Both the position numbers and the translations under genes were made by a program. A model generated the notes under the pieces. That model was not told the DNA's origin, did no database searches, and saw only the letters and a list, made by a program, of their open reading frames with translations. A DNA stretch of 49,620 bases, from the NCBI GenBank assembly GCA_030560485.1, contig JAKTTS010000050.1:1-49620 (forward strand). The letters are read 5' to 3'. This document shows, one piece after another, positions 49,614 to 49,620 of the stretch. The stretch's first letter is position 1. The number at the start of each line of letters is the position of its first letter. This stretch comes from Ascoidea tarda (nom. inval.) (taxonomy: Eukaryota > Ascomycota > Saccharomycetes > Ascoideales > Ascoideaceae).

Positions 49614-49620
49614 CTACTCA

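Noticed and set aside
1-49620. Transposons, LTR elements, virus-derived genes, CRISPR or secondary-metabolite clusters
   Set aside because: No reverse transcriptase, integrase, transposase, capsid, Cas or synthase-like domain and no long terminal repeats were recognised. All large frames are host housekeeping genes.

Overview
This window is nuclear DNA from a budding yeast (Saccharomycotina). It is AT-rich and densely packed with genes. Introns are short, with GTATGT, GTACGT or GTAAGT donors and CTAAC-type branch sites. The proteins are full of long Asn, Ser, Asp and Gln runs. I could place 18 recognisable protein genes, at least four of them spliced, plus one weak small ORF. I saw no rRNA, tRNA, transposon, LTR element or CRISPR array. 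A DIL/ankyrin protein that I do not know from Saccharomyces cerevisiae, a filamentous-fungus-type metallothionein, and a TEF1 intron directly after the ATG suggest a lineage outside Saccharomycetaceae. I cannot name the species. The CUG codon is so rare in the conserved genes that its meaning cannot be settled from this window.

Layout, left to right. 1-1760: microsatellites and a long, partly GC-rich promoter region for RPS9. 1761-7399: RPS9 (+), MNN11 (-), QCR8 (+), a 34-residue metallothionein (-), an INO4-like bHLH gene (+) and GON7 (-). 7868-16857: MPH1 (+), MRL1 (+, spliced) and TEF1 (-, spliced with a one-codon first exon). 17494-27634: CYK3 (+), RRP6 (-) and MON1 (+). 28204-39469: CAT8-like zinc-cluster regulator (-), DIL/ankyrin protein (-) and PHO88/SND3 (-). 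39871-49613: PAF1 (+), DPB11 (-, spliced), JIP5 (-), TRM10 (+) and the C-terminal part of EPL1 (-), which runs off the right edge.

The genes are mostly unlinked housekeeping functions: translation (RPS9, TEF1), respiration (QCR8), Golgi glycosylation and sorting (MNN11, MRL1), vacuole fusion (MON1), ER targeting (PHO88), RNA decay, tRNA and ribosome maturation (RRP6, TRM10, GON7, JIP5), DNA replication and repair (DPB11, MPH1), chromatin and transcription (PAF1, EPL1, CAT8, INO4) and cytokinesis (CYK3). There is no operon-like or defence-like system. Divergent pairs share promoters: MNN11/QCR8, metallothionein/INO4, GON7/MPH1, TEF1/CYK3, RRP6/MON1, PHO88/PAF1 and JIP5/TRM10.

The most interesting signals are these. 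The bHLH gene has no ATG anywhere in its open frame, and its best start is a UUG. A short Cys-rich metallothionein shares with it a promoter holding three tandem 13-bp repeats and a UASINO-like site. TEF1 has a first coding exon of one codon. MRL1 has an intron whose retention would cut off the sorting tail. Ordered motif arrays lie in several promoters: four TATCAG on an 11-bp lattice and an inverted E-box pair in PHO88/PAF1, a CGGAT cluster before MRL1, a Mig1-like inverted pair before CAT8, and an 8-bp inverted repeat in RRP6/MON1.
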